Assembly (NCBI GenBank): GCA_958295665.1
Contig: OY282558.1
Location: forward strand, 33,005,045-33,069,044
Source: Tipula vernalis
Lineage: Eukaryota > Arthropoda > Insecta > Diptera > Tipulidae
Reading direction: 5' to 3'
Length of the DNA: 64,000 nt
The notes under the pieces are model-generated. The model saw nothing but the letters and a program-made list of their open reading frames with translations. It did no database searches and had not been told where the DNA came from. The position numbers were made by a program, and so were the translations under genes. Below are positions 10,781 through 23,499 of this stretch, in pieces. Each line of letters begins with the position of its first letter. Position 1 is the stretch's first letter.

Positions 10781-11708
10781 CTGCAATAAACAAAAAAGAA
10801 AAATAACAATTAACACACCTTCATCTACCTAGTAAATATGTATAACGTTGCAAACAATAAAAGATTTTAATCAAATAAATTAACTACGGATACGCGCGTA
10901 CATTATATACCTGAAAAGACACAGGTTTTAGTATTTTTTTATTTTCTTTTTTTATAAACAATCATTAGAAAAAAAATCAAAGTAAAAATCCTTGAATTCA
11001 TTAAAACTTCCACAAAAATACAAAAAAAAAAATAAAAAATTGAACCGAAAAAATCAGTCATCGCATTCATTAATTTTCTTTTTTCTGGATAAAAAAAGAA
11101 AAATACTTTTTGTTATAAATATTTATGTTTTACGAAATACGGTACAAAAATTTAGTTTCTAGCCAAATTGTACAGCTTTTGACAGTTCAAAATAATTACT
11201 TAAAAGTACATACCGTGTACCCTAACAACCTCTAATAACACTAAATACTGCGACTTATCTTTTTAGTAAATCCCGAGAATTAATTCAACTAATTGTTATT
11301 TTATCAAAACAATTTTATTTTTGCTACTCTCACTCAATTAATTATTTAATTATTTCGTTGAATTTATCAAAAAAATTAAAATTAAAAAAATATTTACAAT
11401 TGAATATTGAAATTTACAGTATGTCGAATAATTATAACACCATTCCGGTGAAAGTACATACATATATAATATGTTTGTGGTTATATATAGTATAAGATTA
11501 TTTTTGTTATTATGACTGTGAATTAAGACGAAGAAATTATTTGGTTTATTTAATTCCGTTCTAAATAATGAAAACGCAGAATTCAATTTTCGTAGAAAAA
11601 ATTTGTTTAAGTAGAATTTTATTTTAAAAACCTAAGTAAATATTGTTATTGTTAAACTCTGTATATGATATGAGTAGTAGCTAGAAATACCATATAAAAA
11701 ACACTTAC
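10781..11708 (-). other. dpp: dpp intron between the coding exons (phase 1, 928 bp)
   Basis: The donor AG|GTAAGT (exon ends at 11709) and acceptor TTTATTGCAG (ending at 10781) split a glutamate codon after its first base. Removing the intron restores a frame that agrees with Dpp across the junction. The intron is AT-rich with no open frame of note; no nested gene or transposon is recognised. Confidence 0.9.
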
Positions 11709-12219
11709 CTTCATGATTGAAGCTCCTAACTGTATTCGCAGATTTGGCATGCAAACCCGGTTTAGGCAAATTCACTGTATTCAGTTCATGTCCCATAATT
11801 TCAGCGTACAAATTTTTCATTGCTTCTGGTATTATGATTTTTGAACGGTCAATTTTCGGCCGTTTCTTAAAGCCAAATATTGACAGTAAATTTTTTTCTA
11901 TTTCGATTAATGTAGCTGGATCTGGCTTTTCTTTCGTTGTTGAAAAACTATGATTTTCGCTAACTAAATTATGCTCTATATTATTATTATTATTATTTAA
12001 ATTATTTTTACTATTACTATGACTATTTTGATTATTATCTTTATTATTATTATTATTACTATGACTGGTTGTTTTTGTTTTACTACTATTTATAATATTT
12101 TCGCTCATTTTATAGGATTTATCTATTGATGAAGAGGAGCTCAATTCCTCGGTGCTAGCGACTTGTATTATAAGTTGAAGAGTCGCCAGCACCGCGATGA
12201 CAAAAAGCCACGCGCGCAT
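11709..12219 (-). CDS. dpp: decapentaplegic, coding exon 1: signal peptide and N-terminal propeptide
   Basis: I chose the ATG at 12219-12217: it opens a signal peptide ([20 protein letters not shown], then AST-E) nearly superimposable on the Drosophila Dpp start, and the upstream codons lie just after a splice acceptor. Residues 1-22 are hydrophobic for secretion. Residues of about 25-95 are a Ser/Asn-rich low-complexity stretch with runs of asparagine (AAT/AAC repeats), the least conserved part of the family. From about residue 105 the conserved propeptide resumes ([18 protein letters not shown], then [15 protein letters not shown], then [18 protein letters not shown], then [10 protein letters not shown]). 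The exon ends at 11709 with donor GTAAGT. It gives 170 residues plus one base. Confidence 0.95.
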
Positions 12220-12240
12220 GGTCGCTCGCAACTCTGTAAA
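12220..12240 (-). other. dpp: 5' UTR end of the dpp coding exon with splice acceptor
   Basis: In the sense of dpp the sequence TTTATTTACAG ends at 12234, followed by 14 bases of leader and then the ATG at 12219. This acceptor implies at least one non-coding 5' exon further right, as in Drosophila, where alternative 5' exons feed a shared coding exon. I could not locate that exon. Confidence 0.75.
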
Positions 12241-15165
12241 TAAAATAAAATAAAGGTTTGATTAACAATTTGTGGTTAAATTCCGAATTTTCGGAGTGTT
12301 TTAAATAATAAATAAATAATTTAAAAGGTCTACAATTAACATTTTTTATATGACATAAACAATTTGAAACCATACAACACTTTGTATGTATATGCTAGGT
12401 ATAACAACATTCGGTAAAAATTTATAATTTTTAATTGGGTTATTGTGAAATAGTCATTAGACCCTTGTACTTGTCTAATTTAAGTGTAATTTATTTCCAA
12501 GTAAAACTAACAAAAAATCGTTACCAATTTTAATCGTTAATATCAATTTAATGACAGTAAAAATAAATCTAATTGTAATAGGATGTTTTTCAATAGGAAA
12601 ATTAATATTGTGCCGATTTCTGACCAACATAATACAGAAGAAAACAGGTGCTTGCTTATACGTAAACAGGTATTACATAATTTAGATAAATTTGCACCCA
12701 ATGTTCTATAGATTCTAAATTTTCAACATATAATAAATCATGAGGTGTATTCAAACCAAATTTGAGAATAACAAGAAAAAAAAAAACACAACGTATGATT
12801 GTATATGTGGGCATTTTTATGAGGTACTTGAAATCTTCAGAAAATAGGGGCGGAAGATTAAGACAAAAAAAATTCAATAGGTATTAAAATTTATATTATT
12901 TTATATTTAAAGTAAAAAAAACTAAAACAAAAAGCAGGACACCTGTAGTTTAAAAAGTTAGCTCTATTATTTACAAGTATTATTATTTGTCATTATTCGA
13001 AAAGGGACAGAGGTGAACTGGTGTATTTGAGAAAATTTTCGAATACTCAAAAAAAAAAAAAAATTCATTTGATATTGGAAATCGTGATAAGAATATCCTT
13101 TTTTGTACATAATTTTTCCTGGTTGTTGGCAAATTTTATATGCTCACCATAAAAGTAAAAATCATAAATTGGCGCCTTTAAGGTTTCAATATTTAGTTTA
13201 GGTAACTGTGGTTTGTAATAAGATTTTGCACCTAAAGTCATTAACATTGTCTCCACAAATATTTGTATTCCGTTTTTTTTTTTTTTTGGTTGTTGTTTGT
13301 TTTTATTTTTATTTGAAAACAACGCACTCACCAAATAAAAATATAATTATTCCTAATTTTCTACGAAATTTGTGATTAAATATATCCTTTATAAAAAAAT
13401 TAATATCACTCACAATATTTAGAGTCATTTAAATAATTCATAAATAAAAATGTTATAATAACAACCAATTGTATAAATAAATAGTCACACACTATACAAT
13501 AATAATAATAATTAAAATCACTATAAATTGTTGCACTAATAATTTGTGATTTTATTTTATATTGTCTAACTAAAAATTCCAATTTAATTATTTTACACAT
13601 ATCACTCGAATTTCACAAATTATATTTTTCTTCTAAGACGAAAAAAACAAAAAAAAATACTCAAAATTGTCTATGACATTACCAGTTAACAATCAAATCT
13701 CAACTAAAATCTTAAAGAAAATACAGAATTGAACATAAACTAAATATATATAATATTTCTTTCTTTTTCTTTTTTTTAATCATCATCACCATCATCATCA
13801 TCATCATCATCATCAGCATCGTCATCGTTTATGATAGTCATCAACATCAAATATACAAAACAAAATTGTACGTACTTTTATTGGATTTTATATTTGTTAG
13901 TTTATATAAAGGTAAATAAGGACAAACCCCTCCTGAAATTTTAAGACATTGTTGTATATTCTTTATAACACAACAAAAAAAAAAAACAAAAAAAAAAAAA
14001 ACAAAAGTATAAGTGATAGTCATCTAATACTTAAACCAATCAGGTTTAAGAAAAAATTAGGATTCGTTATAAGAACTACACCTCTTTTTGTGTTTGCTTC
14101 AAGCTTATTTTCAATTGTGTTTCGACTCTTTATGTTGTAGCTATATACTCATAGTATGGTGATGATCAACTTGATGATTATGAAGGTATCACAAAAAAAA
14201 AAAAAAAAAAAACAACAAAAAAGTAAGTATGTACATAATATACATAAATAAATAAAAATATATTAAGCGTGATTATTACGTTATGAAAACATACTTTCTA
14301 TATGTTTTATTATGTTCTTCGGAATTTGATTCAAGTATCCAAAATGATCAAAAATAGCTAATCAAAAATTTGATAATGACTAATCGCCAATAAGACGGTT
14401 GTTCTCGATTATATTAACAAGTTTTGGGATGTTTTAAATTAATCATCTGTACCTTTGAAATTAATTTTATTATAAGTTTGGTTCCGCGATGTGGGTGAGA
14501 GCTTTTCTAAAACGTAATAAATGTCTCGTGCGCGCTGAAAAATAATTTATGAATTGTATTCATTATTATATTAAAAAGTCATGTAAAAACGTTTAAAGTC
14601 AGAATGTTTCAACAAAAAATAAACAATAATTTTTTATGTGTATAATTTCGGAATGTTTTTTTTTTACAAAAGGTAGAGAAGATTTTAAGGACCACACAAT
14701 TGAAAAGAACAAAAAAATCATGCTGTGATTTCGAGTGTTTCTTTTGTTGAAAATGATTTAAAGAATACATTTGTATATGGTTAATAAGGTATTTTCAAAA
14801 GTGGTTACTTTTAAGAAGAATGCGTTTATACTGTTTTAGAAGTTCTTTAAAAAAAAAAGTTAATTTTCCTGTTTCCGTTTTCGATAAGAGAAACGTATCT
14901 TAAAAAAAAAAAAAATGAAATAGCTATCCTTGTATATTTAAAATTCATCAGTTTTGTAGAAAAGTTGGCAATGGAATCCTCCGAAAACTTTATATCTTTT
15001 TGAAAACTTGGCTACGAATTTTTCATAAACACTGAACTGTCGCCCCTAACCACCATATTGCTTTTTTAAATTAAAGCTTTAAAGTATTCTAACCTCCATC
15101 GCTCGTACCTCCATTTCGTATAGTCTCAAAAATATAGGGGAGGATGGGCACAAATGTAACAACGG
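12241..15165. other. 5' flank / first intron side of dpp, no gene recognised
   Basis: AT-rich non-coding sequence containing long A and T tracts and several microsatellites. Some cis-regulatory sequence would be expected here by analogy with Drosophila dpp, but I see no clear cluster of binding sites. Confidence 0.4.
13780..13830. repeat. (CAT)n trinucleotide repeat
   Basis: Near-perfect ATC/CAT units run through about 13780-13830 with a few interruptions (CAC, CAGC, GTC). No open frame is associated. Confidence 0.85.
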
Positions 15166-15167
15166 GC

Positions 15168-16799
15168 AGTGCCGGCTCTAGAGCTCTAAGTGCACTGCGC
15201 GAGATTTGTTGATGCGCCCTCTTTATTAATTTTTATTTTCGACAAAGAGAGGAATAATGTCAACCTCCGAACTAACCCGATATTAGAAATGTTTACCTGC
15301 CTCCCATAACGGGTGTTGCAGTCTTTTTGTTTCCAATGATTTGACGATCAGTTAATCTTATTAATATCGAGGATGTTATCGGTAACTAAAACGGTAAATT
15401 TTTACACATATTTCCCTAGCTAACTTCACTTTAATAAAATATCCCGAATTTTTTTGATGACATTTAAATGTTAAAATCACATTTTGTATTATTATTTTAA
15501 GTACTTTTTGACATGAGTTTTTGCCAGTCTTTCCTAACCTGTATTTTCGACACTTTTTTAAGTGAAACAAAATTGAAAAATATATAAGTCCATATTAATT
15601 TACTCTCAGATCAGTTTCAACATTTACTGGTATAACTTACCCACGCACATTTTTTGACACTTTCCGGCGCTTTTGACGCTTTTCGTTGTTTGAAGTTTAC
15701 GGCAGTTTTAAACACTTTTCGACAGTTTTTGACCTATTTATAGCAAAATTGTTTAACAGTAAAATTTTTTAGCGTTTTATCCAAGTCTGTTAAAAATAAA
15801 TGATCTTTTGGGTGCGCTCGTTTTGTAGTTAAAAAAAATCAGGATAGGATCGGCGTCGTCTTTCCTGATAACCAAGGGATACTATTATACATAAACATTA
15901 TAAACAGATAATTTTTGAGCTACAAAACGAGCGCACCCAAAAGATTGATATATTTTTAACTCTGCTTTTTTCGATTTTTAAAAAAAAAAAATTAGATTTT
16001 ACGGAAAGGCGGAACACATAACCAAACCAACAAATATTTTTTAGACATAACAGGTGGCAATAGAGGACATGGTGTACAGTTATTTGAAAACATTTTAGAA
16101 TTTCTAGAGATTATAGATTCTCTTAGTCTTCCGTTTTACTTATTTTTTGTTCATCAAATAACTGTTTAAAAATACTGAATGGACGAACATAGAAACAGAG
16201 GGAACAGAGGAGAAAAAAGCGAAGCGAGCACTAAACACAAATTTAAAATTTTGTGGACGACATAACCTCAAACTGTTTATTTTTGACGTTTAAACGAAGA
16301 AATATTTTATTTTTTATTTGAAGGTAGCAACTTTTAAAAATAGTCTAGGAAAAGTTATATCGGTTTTGGCCTTTAAAAGTGATTTATTTTGAATCAAAAA
16401 ATTATTTTTACTTGAATGAATTTTTTGACAAACGTAATGGATGCATAATGTTTTATGAAACGGACGGTGTAGAGCGAATAAAAAAGGACGGACTGGAGTG
16501 GATGCATTCTGCCTGAACCTTTAAAGATAGGTGCTCAATACTTTTATATATGAATATCAAAGAGCCATATTGTTATGAATGAAAAATCGTTTTACTTTTA
16601 AGTTTTTTAATTAGTTTTGTTTGATTAACAGTGTCACGTTTTATAGAAATATCTTAAAATTGATTTAAAATAAATTATTTTTAAGTGATGATTAGTAAAA
16701 ATTAAAAGTAAATTTTTTAAAGTTCAACGCAGCCGGTGTGAAAAATACTTAAGTGTAATTTTGGTAACTTTGAAATGGTGTTACGCCTAGGCCGGCACT
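15168..16799. mobile_element. Possible DNA transposon relic with short inverted ends
   Basis: The left part CAGTGCCGGCTCTAG (15168 on) is matched in inverse orientation by CCTAGGCCGGCACTA ending near 16799. These GC-rich words stand out from the AT background and resemble the CAGTG starts of hAT-like elements. The interior has no transposase motif, but it has a strong internal hairpin at 15788-15960. Flanking target duplications are not visible, so the ends are tentative. Confidence 0.4.
15788..15960. repeat. Strong inverted repeat, arms of about 43 bp
   Basis: The arms 15803-15830 and 15918-15945 differ at one of 28 positions (core CTTTTGGGTGCGCTCGTTTT), and the similarity continues outward through GTTAAAAATAAATG. 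The loop is about 87 bases. It is probably the end pair of a small palindromic element or a nested MITE. Confidence 0.85.
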
Positions 16800-16925
16800 A
16801 ATAGAAGTACCACCTATACTTTCTCTTGTGTAGTCTCCTTTACCAACCCCGGAAAATATTGAAGAAGGTTTGTGTTTTATTAAATTTTATAGGTGTTCAT
16901 ATGATTTATTAACCACAACCTTTAG

Positions 16926-17242
16926 ATTCACTGGCTGAACCTGCTTCCATTGAGTATTTTGATCCTAAGGAACGTTTGAAAGAAATAAATAAAAATGTTG
17001 AATCGAATAAAACTGATGATAAACGTAGTAATGCTATAGCACTATTAAAAGCTCGGCGAGAAGGTAAGCAGAAACGCGGAGAAGAAAAATCAAAACGGCA
17101 GTCCGAAAAAGAATGCGAAGAAAAGAAACTCGATGATGTGGATGTGGTCGTCAAATTGAAAAGAGTAGCAAGGATGGGAAACAATAAGAAAAAATCTATT
17201 CGGCAAGCAGCCGTGATCATAGCTCAATTTAACCATTTTTAA
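16926..17242 (+). pseudogene. RTF1-like exon fragment (tentative)
   Basis: A frame open for about 105 codons follows an acceptor-like CAACCTTTAG at 16916-16925 and ends at a TAA (17240-17242). It reads SLAEPASIEYFDPKERLKEI, then TDDKRSNAIALLKARREGKQ, then a Lys/Glu/Arg-rich helix. The highly charged 'KRSNA..LLKA.REGK.KR.EE' stretch resembles, from memory, the linker ahead of the Plus3 domain in RTF1 of the Paf1 elongation complex. The C-terminal 25 residues do not continue that family. The GC content is well above its surroundings. It may be a captured or retro-inserted exon, or the last exon of an unknown gene; the assignment is weak. Confidence 0.3.
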
Positions 17243-17280
17243 TTTTATTATATTTAAAAAAAAGAATTTCCATTTGTTAG

Positions 17281-17830
17281 AATCTCTTCTCTACAAGATA
17301 ATTTTATTAATTGCTGTGCTTACTCATAATTCAACTCTATAAACTCGAAAAATAACTCGAATAATATCGAAGTCTCCCAAATTTCGAGCTTAAAAACCTC
17401 TGAAAGCCCCAGAAAATTTCGAGAATCTTGATATACATTACTAATTCTGTAACATCGCGCAACTCCATAACGTCTTCCAAATTTCAAGTTTAAAGGAGAA
17501 ACTCGAATAGACCCGAATATTTTCGAAGAGTTCTAGAATAATGCGATATTCTCAAAAAATAAATTGGATATTCCTAAAATTTCGAATAAACTTAGATTTC
17601 TGGAATAATCTTGAAAAGTTTCAATGCTAAGTATTTCAAAGGAAAAAATCTTCTTTCCTTCAAAAATAACTAGGAAAAGTCGGATAATCTCGAAAATGTT
17701 GAGTAATGTTGATAATTTCGAATAAGTCAGACAGCAAGCAATTAAACGATATTCAAACCCAAAAATATTTAAATCTCGAATTTCAAAATTCTCATCTAAC
17801 TCTATGTGATCATCTCAATTAATAATGACA
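17281..17830. repeat. Dispersed repeat family rich in TCGAATAA words, copy 1
   Basis: It is made of short degenerate words such as AACTCGAATAATNTCGAA. It aligns in the same orientation with 63200-63800; for example AACTTAGATTTCT-GAATAATCTTGAAAA at about 17590 recurs at about 63615, and AATTTCGAATAA followed by GCAAGCAA / CCAAGCAA occurs in both. It is non-coding, probably an old unnamed transposon or satellite-like repeat. Fragments appear at about 31400-31460 and 33240-33370. Confidence 0.7.
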
Positions 17831-18073
17831 GGAGTCCCTGGTAGCGAACGAGTTAATAAATTAATAAATTGTTCGCCCTTTTCCGTTTGCACTTTTTCTG
17901 TTTCAGTTTCTGACTGTTCAAGATATTCAATATTTTCATAATTTTCCTCATCTAATATTGAATTCTTGAAAATTTTTTAAATAAAAATAATTTACAAATT
18001 TGTTTAGAGTAATTACTAAATTTAAGAAAAAACGAAATTGCGACAAAATATGGTTATGCAAAACTTCTCGTAA

Positions 18074-18180
18074 TACACCTGTCCCTCGATTAACACGGTA
18101 CTTGATTAACGCGGCGAAACTTCTGTGCATGTTAATCAAGACTTTGTCTCAATTCGTTGACCGTGTTAAATCAAATCCAA
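18074..18180. repeat. pogo/Tigger-like terminal fragment
   Basis: CACCTGTCCCTCGATTAACACGGTACTTGATTAACGCGG resembles the 'ACCTCG(A/T)TTAACNCGG' ends of pogo-like elements. A matching inverted end was not found close by. Confidence 0.4.
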
Positions 18181-18679
18181 TCATCGCGTTTCCTCGCATT
18201 TGCAACACTGAAATTCGACATACATATATGTTGACTTACATAATCGACAAACCAGGTCGAATTGAAGTTTGGGTAGTAGGCTGCCAATTCGCTTGCGAAT
18301 TCTAATTCTTTATTGACTTTTTTTTTCATAAATTTTATGTTAGGTAAAAATCGGTTACTATCCAATTGATTAACCTAAAAACCGGCGTACCAGTAAAGTT
18401 TCCAGCAGCTGTGCGGTCGGGTCTAATTTGTTTGAATACATTATCACATTTTCGTATTTAAAGCGTTCCAAATCAATTTGTAAATTTAGTAAGTTAAAAT
18501 AGATAAATCAAAAAAACTCGATTTACCACATGCTTGAATTTAATCCAAAAGCCTCCACTGATTGATATTGAATCGTACTTAGCCGGCAATTAAATTATAT
18601 TTCCTGCAAAAAGGAAATAGAAAAATTGTGTTTAAATGAAGATTTATAAAATCACAAGATCTCGCTTATTTTTCTAAAC

Positions 18680-19560
18680 ATTATGTGCAGTTCGTAGTTA
18701 TCGTTTTTATCGAGAGGCTTCTAATTCCACTAGGATGGAAATTCTGATTATAAATAATGAGGTGGCGAATACTCGCGGATTCCCGTATAATTTTTTCAGG
18801 TTTATGATGTTTAATAGTGCAAAAATCAAAGGACAAATTTTTAAATAAGGCCTCGATCCGAGATATTCTGATGTTCGAATTCACATTACATTTTAAAAAT
18901 TTTCAGAACAACAGCATTCTGCTCAAATTGAAATAAAAGCTTAGCAAATCATGTGCTCACTAAGTCACTACACGTTACATAGGTGACTTTAATGAAAATT
19001 AAATAATTTTTATTCATATTTTTCTCTAAACAACTATAGACATCTGAACTATACTAGTAAAACTAAAGATAACTTTAGCAAGTCAGTCCAGTGGTACCTC
19101 GCTTAACGAGCATAATTCGTTCTAGGATCTTACTCGTTACGTTTTTTTTTTTAAAATAACGAAATTCATTATGTTTGTATATTAAGCGCACAATCCGGGT
19201 CTCCCCTCTCTTCCCGTCACGCTTTTTTGCGAAACATCGCTCGTTGTGAATCATTTTTTACAATTTGTTTTACTCGTTATGCGAGGTGCTCATTAAGCGA
19301 GGTATCACTGTACTATTTTCCTTTCCTTCGTTTTTTGCAAATGAGCGTAAATATATTTTTGACACAATTTAATTTTAATATTTCTATAATTAATATTTAT
19401 TTAATACAAATAAAGATTACTTATATGTTGTTGTTAAAGATGTGTAGAAAAGTTGTGTATACAAATTTTATAAGATTTGGCTAAAAAACATCATTTGTAC
19501 TACAGATTCCTATAATGGGGAGCAGTGAAAAGTTATACCACTAAAAGTAGTCAAATAAAT
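18680..19560 (+). repeat. Unnamed repeat, 3' part, interrupted by a MITE
   Basis: It aligns in inverted orientation with 24470-25030: CAGCATTCTG-TCAAATT-AAATAAAAGCTTA (18915-18945), ACTAGTAAAACTAAAGATAA (19051 on), TTAATATTTATTT (19389 on) and ATTCCTATAATGG... AAAAGTTATACCACTAAAA (19505-19550) all recur there as reverse complement in the same order. The pogo-like MITE 19089-19310 splits this copy and is absent from the other. Non-coding. Confidence 0.8.
19089..19310. mobile_element. pogo/Tigger-like MITE, 222 bp
   Basis: The left end CAGTGGTACCTCGCTTAACG is matched by an inverted right end CAGTGATACCTCGCTTAATG. A second internal pair is ACTCGTTACG / ACTCGTTATG. It has no coding capacity. A TA follows the right end, but the left flank is TC rather than TA. 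It is inserted in the repeat copy 18680-19560, as the uninterrupted copy at 24470-25030 shows. Confidence 0.85.
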
Positions 19561-22500
19561 AGATACAATAAGTTAACGTTAAACGCTGTCTATAGGTTTA
19601 CTCATTCGGAGACACTAGGCTTATGGATTATAACAACTGTTTCCTCCTGTTTTCTAATTTCGAATAATATTTAAGTCATACGAAATGCTTCTAATTCAAC
19701 AAGTTTGTTGGCCTAATAAGAATTCCAGACGGAGTGAAGTAAAATAGTAGTTTAGGTAACCGCCAATTTCAAATTAGATTAAATCTAAACTTTTAGAATA
19801 GAGAAGAAATAAATAAGTCTTTCTAACGAAACGCTTCTTCTATTTAGATTGCCTGAAAATCATTACATTTAAAATTAATCAATTCATATGAATGAAACTA
19901 ATACTATACCGCATTGACCACACCTTTTTACGGGTTATTCCATAGGGTGTCTAAAAGTAGTGTTGCTAAAATAATTTGTAAGGTTATTTTATTATAAAGA
20001 TTGAAATTATTAAGAGTTCTCAATTTTAGCGACTGCTTTTTGCTTTTTTTTCATTTTTAAATTAATTTAATTTTTATATAAATATTAAATGACAGCAAAT
20101 TATGCACTGTGGAAAATTATAACAGCTAACAAGCGTTACAGCTACCGTTAATCAAACATTTCAAAATCTGTGAAAAGGTTATGATACCAATATTGAAACC
20201 GTATCCATTGAGTGGATTTTTCTAATCTTGGCTAAAAGCATGCTGCATTTTATTAAAATGTTTATCTCCTTTGGTATGCTCGATTGTGAATGAGCGAAAG
20301 CTCAAAATAGAGTTGTGTGAAAACCTTTCAAAATTATTAAGTAATCAAATAACAATATTTACAAAGTCATATCTCCGTCATCTCAACTATGGTATTACCA
20401 TGGCTTCACTGGTGGAGAACCCTTCCGAATATCATGATGCTATAATGATATAACTGTGTTTTGAAACTAGCTACAATAAATCTTTGTTGGATGGTTGAAA
20501 TTCGCCAGTTTTAGTTATGCGATTTGTTTCAATACGATAAACATTTTTATTTTCAATGCACAAAAGAGAAATAGATGTATCAATACATCTATAATAATAT
20601 GATCTCAATCAATTTCTAATTGACATTCAACTGAAAAAGGTCTACACTTTATCTAACAATTTTTACAATAAAAATAATTCTGTTTTTCTATAAAAATAAA
20701 ACTTGTTTCACTATTTTTAACTTTTTAGTTTACTTTTCTTTCATTCCTCTTGCTAATATAATATTTTATAAAGTGTATGTTGAAAAATAACACAAAAAAA
20801 AAAAACGTAAGAAAAATAAAAGAAAATATATGTTAAATGTATATAATATGTAGATTCATTCTGTTTTGCTTATTGGTGTAATAAGATATATAACATATGG
20901 CTAGCAATACCATAATTACAAAGTGTTTATTTATGTTGGTTTCTACTAGCCCGTTCGTCGTACGCTTAAATTTAAACAAAACTAATTTTTTTTTTGCATT
21001 AATTGTTGCAAAATTAATAAATATTTTATTCATCCTTAATATAATTCCACAAAATTTATTAGCACGCTTATATGTAATTAAAATTGATTAGGTATTAATA
21101 GTAAAAATCTTTGGAATTAGAATTTATCTTCCTACCTACACAAAATACGAATAATTGTATCACAAAGATATTTTTTAAATCAAGTTACGTCTAGAAACTA
21201 GGTGTACTATAATAAATGACAAATATACACATAGTTGAAAACAATGAAAATAAGTATTTTGATTTAATTAATTATGCATTTACCACAAACAATTATTTTA
21301 ACTAATAAATATAGGGAAGTTGAACATTAGATAAAATTTAAATGTTACTAATTAATCGTGTCATAATAACATTAATAACCACCAATTACCAGCTTTATTT
21401 GAAATTAATAACAAAACAATCAGTGTTGCTATTTATAATTGGACATAATTATGAATGTTGAAGGATGTAGATATACGCTGATCATAATATAAAGTATCTC
21501 GCCGAAAAGCAAAACATTAATGCAATTAACCGGTGCGTTTTATTCGATATAAAACCGATTTTCATATTATGATTGTTTATCTAGAATATTAAAAAAAAAT
21601 AATTATCTTGTTTCTATTTAGTCGAAATCATTTACATAAAATATTTATTTTTTATTTTCTGTTATTTCAACTTACTTTTTCTATTTTTTTTTTTTTCTTT
21701 TAAATATCATTTTTTGTTTATATTCAATTCAACAATTTATTACATCTTTCTTATGTTTAATTAATTTAATTTATTTTTTAAACATCCTAAACCAATTTTA
21801 GTCATTATCATCATTAGTCACTTCTAATTAAAAACAACAAAAAAATAATACATAAAAGTAAAATGAGAATATTTCTTGAAAATGAAAATAAAATTTATTA
21901 TAACATTTCGTTTTTAATATAATAAATTTATTTATTGATATTATTATTCAACAAAAAGATAAGTGAACTAAATACAATTTGTAAACATGTACCGAATACA
22001 ATGAGGAAATTAGGAAAAATAATCGCGCGCTGTCTGGAATTTATATTTTTGCATTTCTCATGTGTGTGTGTGTGTTTGTATGTGTATGTAATTGTATATA
22101 GTCAGTTATTAACCAGACAACATGTCTTCTGGCTTATGTGGTTACACAAATTCGTCGACAAAACAGATTAAACCAAGTAGTTCAGTGTAATTAAGATAAT
22201 AAAAGTTATCATTAAAATGTTAATTACTAATTCGAAACATAATTAAACAAAATTAAAAGGAACTAAAACAACGTAATGTGATCAAAAGAAAATGTTATTA
22301 TAATAAATTTGAAAATAAAACCAAAGTTTATTTACATATGTTTGTCAGCATATCGAACAGAAATTATTAGGTGAGGTGAACATAAATAGGTATTATAAAC
22401 ATTAACAAAATTGTATAAATATATCAAATATATATTTATAAGTGAGATGTCGAAAGTTATATTTAATCACTTATCACTTAAATAATTCTTGTTATTATGT

Positions 22501-22635
22501 ATATGGTTTACCTACATGGCTTGTAGATGACATTTTTTGCTTTAGTAATAACACATGAGTGAGTTTCCATAGTTAATTAGATATAAATTATTTTGTCACC
22601 TTTCCTATTAATGTTGTTACATATTTAGCAATGCT
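19561..22635. other. No gene recognised
   Basis: AT-rich sequence; the open frames are short and low in complexity. A (TG)n-like run occurs at about 22060-22085. I see nothing that supports a gene or a bounded element. Confidence 0.45.
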
Positions 22636-22639
22636 TTAA

Positions 22640-22940
22640 TTTTTATTGTGAACAGCTTCCAATCTTCTCTAGCTAAAATCCTGGAAAAGGTGGTTTATTT
22701 ACAGTTTCAGTCTGGATTCCGTCGAATTGGTTAATCTGGTGGTACCAAAGTGGAAGGATGCTTTTCACAATAAAATTTTTTTGGATTTTAAAAGGGTGTT
22801 TGAGACAATTGATAGAGCAATTGTTCTTTCGAAATTGAACTAGATGGAATTAAGAAACATCGAACTTCAATGGTATCAGTCATACTTATCAGAAGAAATC
22901 AAAGAGCAAAAGTAAATAAATCACTGTCTGATTCGATCAT
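22640..22940 (+). pseudogene. Non-LTR reverse transcriptase fragment
   Basis: With frame changes the plus strand reads SSLAKILEKVV, LQFQSGFRR, then FLDFKRVFETIDRAIVLSKLN and WYQSYLSE, ending ...VNKSLSDS. These are the blocks of a jockey/CR1-like reverse transcriptase around motif A (the usual 'LDL(K/R)(R/K)AFDTIDR'). Stops and shifts break it, and motif C (FADD) is not present. It is an old dead fragment. Confidence 0.7.
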
Positions 22941-23499
22941 TGTCTCGTTTATACTTAAGAATACATATTTCGTTGAGTACAACAATTAATAGGGAATGCG
23001 ATGTATTCTTCGAGTAAATAAATACACATCGATTGATTTTATGTTACAATTTGTAAAGTGGCTAAACTGGTGGTATTGATCTTTGTCTTTACGATGAAAC
23101 ATCAAATTTTGCCAAAATATTTGTATGATAAGATAGTTTTTGTTAGTGATGTTCATGATTATATGTATATGATTATGAATGTATTAATTTACGAATTCGT
23201 TTAAAATAATTTGGTCTATTCGACTTTTCGGATGACACTTTTCCCCCAAAGCATTCGTTAAAGATCACCAAACCAGCCATTTATATTTTACAAACATTTT
23301 CCGTTATTTTGTGCAGGCAAGGTAATTAAAAGATGTCACGGCTTTTCTTAAATTTGGAAACCCCTTCCCCAATAACACAATTCGTCACGACAATATAAAT
23401 CTTCTACTCTACTCATGTCGCCAAATCACAGACTCACAAATAATGTTAGATTATTTAGAACTGACACATGTTGCATAGTAAGTAGATCCAATTATACAT

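Noticed and set aside
11717..11953. 78-residue plus-strand frame
   Set aside because: Antisense shadow of dpp coding exon 1.
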